The position numbers and the translations under genes were made by a program. The notes beneath the pieces were generated by a model. That model was not told where the DNA came from, ran no database searches, and saw only the letters and a list, made by a program, of their open reading frames with translations. Positions 58,189 to 59,736 of a stretch of DNA of 59,736 nucleotides are shown here, piece by piece. The DNA comes from DAOTWP01 sp034435675 (lineage in GTDB: Bacteria; Chloroflexota; Anaerolineae; Aggregatilineales; Phototrophicaceae). Location: NCBI GenBank assembly GCA_034435675.1, contig DAOTWP010000187.1:1-59736 (forward strand). The letters run 5' to 3'. The number at the start of each line of letters is the position of its first letter. The first letter of the stretch is position 1.

Positions 58189-59736
58189 CTATTCGCCGCT
58201 GTCGCCGGCAGTGGTGGTGCCGGGCGGCGCATCGGGCGGCGCATCGGGCGGCGCATCGGGCGGCGCATTCGACGACGGTTCCGGGGTGCCGCCCACTGCC
58301 ACACTGTTGAGTTCCAGCGGCGCAAAATAGAGTACATACTGCCTGTCGTGGGCGATATGTGGGTAGGGTGTGTACTGCGGCGGCTGAAGCACGAAATAGC
58401 GCACAATCAGGGCGAGCGTGGCGCTGTCGCCCGGTTCGATGAAAAAGGCATGCGGTACATCGCGCGGCAGCCAGCGCAGATAGTCCTCGGTAAGATTTTC
58501 GGTTGCCAGAGTATGCACCCGGTAGCCGTCAGCAAGATAGCTCATCATGTCGGCGGCGAAGCGTTCATTGAACACCACTGCGCTGAACAGATGAATGTGG
58601 GTGCCCGGTGGCAGCTCCACCGCCCGGAAAATGGCGTCCTGCCCGTCGCGCCACACATCGTTGGCACGAATGCGCCAGTTATACAACGGCAGATGGTCGC
58701 CAAAGTAGTACAGCGTTTGTCCGGCGGCGGTGAGCGCCAGCAGCAGCCACAGGCTCAGCGCGAAGCCCGCGTGCAGACGACCACCGCGCGCCGTGGAATA
58801 GCGCAGAGCGGACTCCGGTTGCGCGGCAGTTTGCTTAGTATCGATCCGAGAAGTCAGATTTTCTTGTAGGGGCGAAGCATGCCTCGCCCGGCTTGCTGAA
58901 TTTACGGATAGACTCTTAGCCGGAACCTCGCGCCACGCCCCATAGACCAGCAGTCGCCAGATCACCCACAGACCCACCGCCAGCAGCGCGGCAATCGCCG
59001 GGAAAGCGACAACGAAACGCGCCGACACGCTGCTGTAACGCAGGAAGCTGTTACCCGCCGCCGCCGCCGCGATCCACAGCAGCGGCAGCAGCAGCCCCGG
59101 ATGCCGCAGGCGCAGCACGGCAGTGACCAGCCCCAGCAGAAACAGCGGCACGCCATACTGGAAGACCAGCCCATTCCAATCGCCATAATACAGGTGGCGC
59201 GTGCTGGTATCGGCAATGTTGACATACGCCAGCAGCGCATCCTGCAAGTGGTACAGGTAGCCGCTGACACCCTGCTCGACCAGCGTACCCGCCGACAGCG
59301 ACTCTCTACCCATGCGCACAGTCAGCGGCTGTCCCTGTGCCAGCAGCACATAGTAGATCGGCACAGCCACGACCAGCGCCGCCAGCACAAAGGTCAGCGC
59401 ATAACGCAGGTGCCACCAGCGCAGGCGCGGCGCGCGCAGAATCAGCACCCCGGCTGTCCACAGGCACAGCAGCAGCGGGAAGAACAGGCGTCCACCTTCG
59501 TAGAAATACTGTGTCAGCCCCAGGCACACCCCGGCGACTGCCGCAGCAGTCATGGACTGGCGGCGCACGCCGCGCGCGACAACGGCAAATGCCAGCGTGC
59601 CAAACAGCGGGTCGGCAATGTTGTTCAACCCGATGCGGCTGAAATGCAGGTGCGGCGGAAACGTCGCCAGCAGCAGCGCCCCCGCCAGCGCGATGCCCGC
59701 CCCCTGCACCCGCCGGCGCACCGGCACGGCAAGCAG
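58189..59736 (-). CDS. GT-C fold glycosyltransferase (family 39-like), N-terminus cut by window edge
   Basis: At least 515 residues, open to the right edge. About ten membrane helices are seen (LRYALTFVLAALVVAVPIYY, VVAFPAIAALLAVGLWVIWR), with SRIGLNNIADPLFGTLAF and GLTQYFYEGGRLFF, a layout of ArnT/PMT-type enzymes that use polyprenyl-phosphate sugars. The catalytic Asp/Glu of the first loop would be upstream, outside the window. The C-terminal soluble domain ends with DAPPDAPPDAPP repeats. A family-2 repeat, about 29 codons, lies in frame between 58833 and 58920. Confidence 0.85.
   Translation of the reverse strand: MLAVPVRRRVQGAGIALAGALLLATFPPHLHFSRIGLNNIADPLFGTLAFAVVARGVRRQSMTAAAVAGVCLGLTQYFYEGGRLFFPLLLCLWTAGVLILRAPRLRWWHLRYALTFVLAALVVAVPIYYVLLAQGQPLTVRMGRESLSAGTLVEQGVSGYLYHLQDALLAYVNIADTSTRHLYYGDWNGLVFQYGVPLFLLGLVTAVLRLRHPGLLLPLLWIAAAAAGNSFLRYSSVSARFVVAFPAIAALLAVGLWVIWRLLVYGAWREVPAKSLSVNSASRARHASPLQENLTSRIDTKQTAAQPESALRYSTARGGRLHAGFALSLWLLLALTAAGQTLYYFGDHLPLYNWRIRANDVWRDGQDAIFRAVELPPGTHIHLFSAVVFNERFAADMMSYLADGYRVHTLATENLTEDYLRWLPRDVPHAFFIEPGDSATLALIVRYFVLQPPQYTPYPHIAHDRQYVLYFAPLELNSVAVGGTPEPSSNAPPDAPPDAPPDAPPGTTTAGDSGE
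58221..58268. repeat. 12-bp tandem repeat encoding DAPP units
   Basis: About four copies of GCATCGGGCGGC, almost identical, near the C-terminus of the glycosyltransferase gene. Low divergence suggests recent slippage. Confidence 0.9.
58833..58920. repeat. Family-2 element inserted in frame in a gene
   Basis: About 88 bp. The right end reads AATTTACGGATAGACTCTTAG, matching family-2 ends. The left is CTTAGTATCGATCCG, a weaker inverted match. The core GGGGCGAAGCATGCCTCGCC is a palindrome. Both borders carry CTAAG on the coding strand. It adds about 29 residues (SLSVNSASRARHASPLQENL and more) without breaking the frame. Confidence 0.65.

Noticed and set aside
1..59736. tRNA or rRNA genes
   Set aside because: No T-loop consensus with matching acceptor stem and no rRNA-like sequence was seen by eye; a covariance-model scan could not be run.

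Overview
The window looks like chromosomal DNA of a free-living bacterium of the Chloroflexota, probably near Anaerolineae. This is inference from gene content: high GC, secreted beta-propellers tied to SH3b domains by Thr/Pro linkers, PPC-domain proteins, a TPR protein rich in Asp-Pro-Phe repeats, multi-PAS histidine kinases, an orphan CpaE-like protein and a bacterial cyclic-2,3-diphosphoglycerate synthase homologue. No rRNA, tRNA, CRISPR array, prophage or plasmid function was seen. About fifty protein genes are supported; both edge genes are cut.

Layout. 1-12.8 kb: end of a DUF3052 gene, a PAS/GAF histidine kinase, a secreted propeller-SH3b protein, the cyclic-DPG synthase homologue, a secreted PPC metallopeptidase and a second sensor kinase. 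12.9-18 kb: AidB-type acyl-CoA dehydrogenase, the Asp-Pro-Phe scaffold protein with a Nudix hydrolase upstream, inorganic pyrophosphatase. 18.2-22.8 kb: unknown proteins, an RRM RNA-binding protein, and the CpaE-like protein with small coupled genes. 22.9-26.9 kb: acetyltransferase, DUF1697, histidine phosphatase, AAA+ ATPase. 27-29.7 kb: the rpsB-tsf operon with promoter and terminator, then an enoyl-CoA hydratase. 29.8-34.6 kb: DNA glycosylase and two envelope proteins. 34.7-35.9 kb: a REP-associated tyrosine transposase among palindromes, flanked by two relics of the same protein tail. 35.9-38.7 kb: an operon of secreted protein, CPA2 antiporter and PII-like regulator. 38.8-46.8 kb: Nudix, dual-specificity phosphatase, HEAT-like protein, permease-like protein, gamma-glutamyltransferase, hydrolase, STAS-like, VOC and M28 peptidase genes. 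47.1-49.3 kb: an ABC-F gene with a candidate structured RNA upstream. 49.4-59.7 kb: hydrolase, aldo/keto reductase, a kinase-regulator-HEAT operon, membrane and PPC proteins, and a truncated GT-C glycosyltransferase.

The most notable signals lie outside the proteins. (1) At 49084-49277, minus strand, a promoter, a three-way junction, a hairpin and an intrinsic terminator form a compact RNA-gene-like unit of about 194 nt upstream of the ABC-F gene. (2) A roughly 95-bp inverted-repeat element occurs three times, each time with its terminal TAA serving as the stop codon of the adjacent gene, in both orientations. (3) A second inverted-repeat element recurs between genes and once lies in frame inside a glycosyltransferase gene. 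(4) The transposase sits in a dense field of GTCCG palindromes that may be its substrates.
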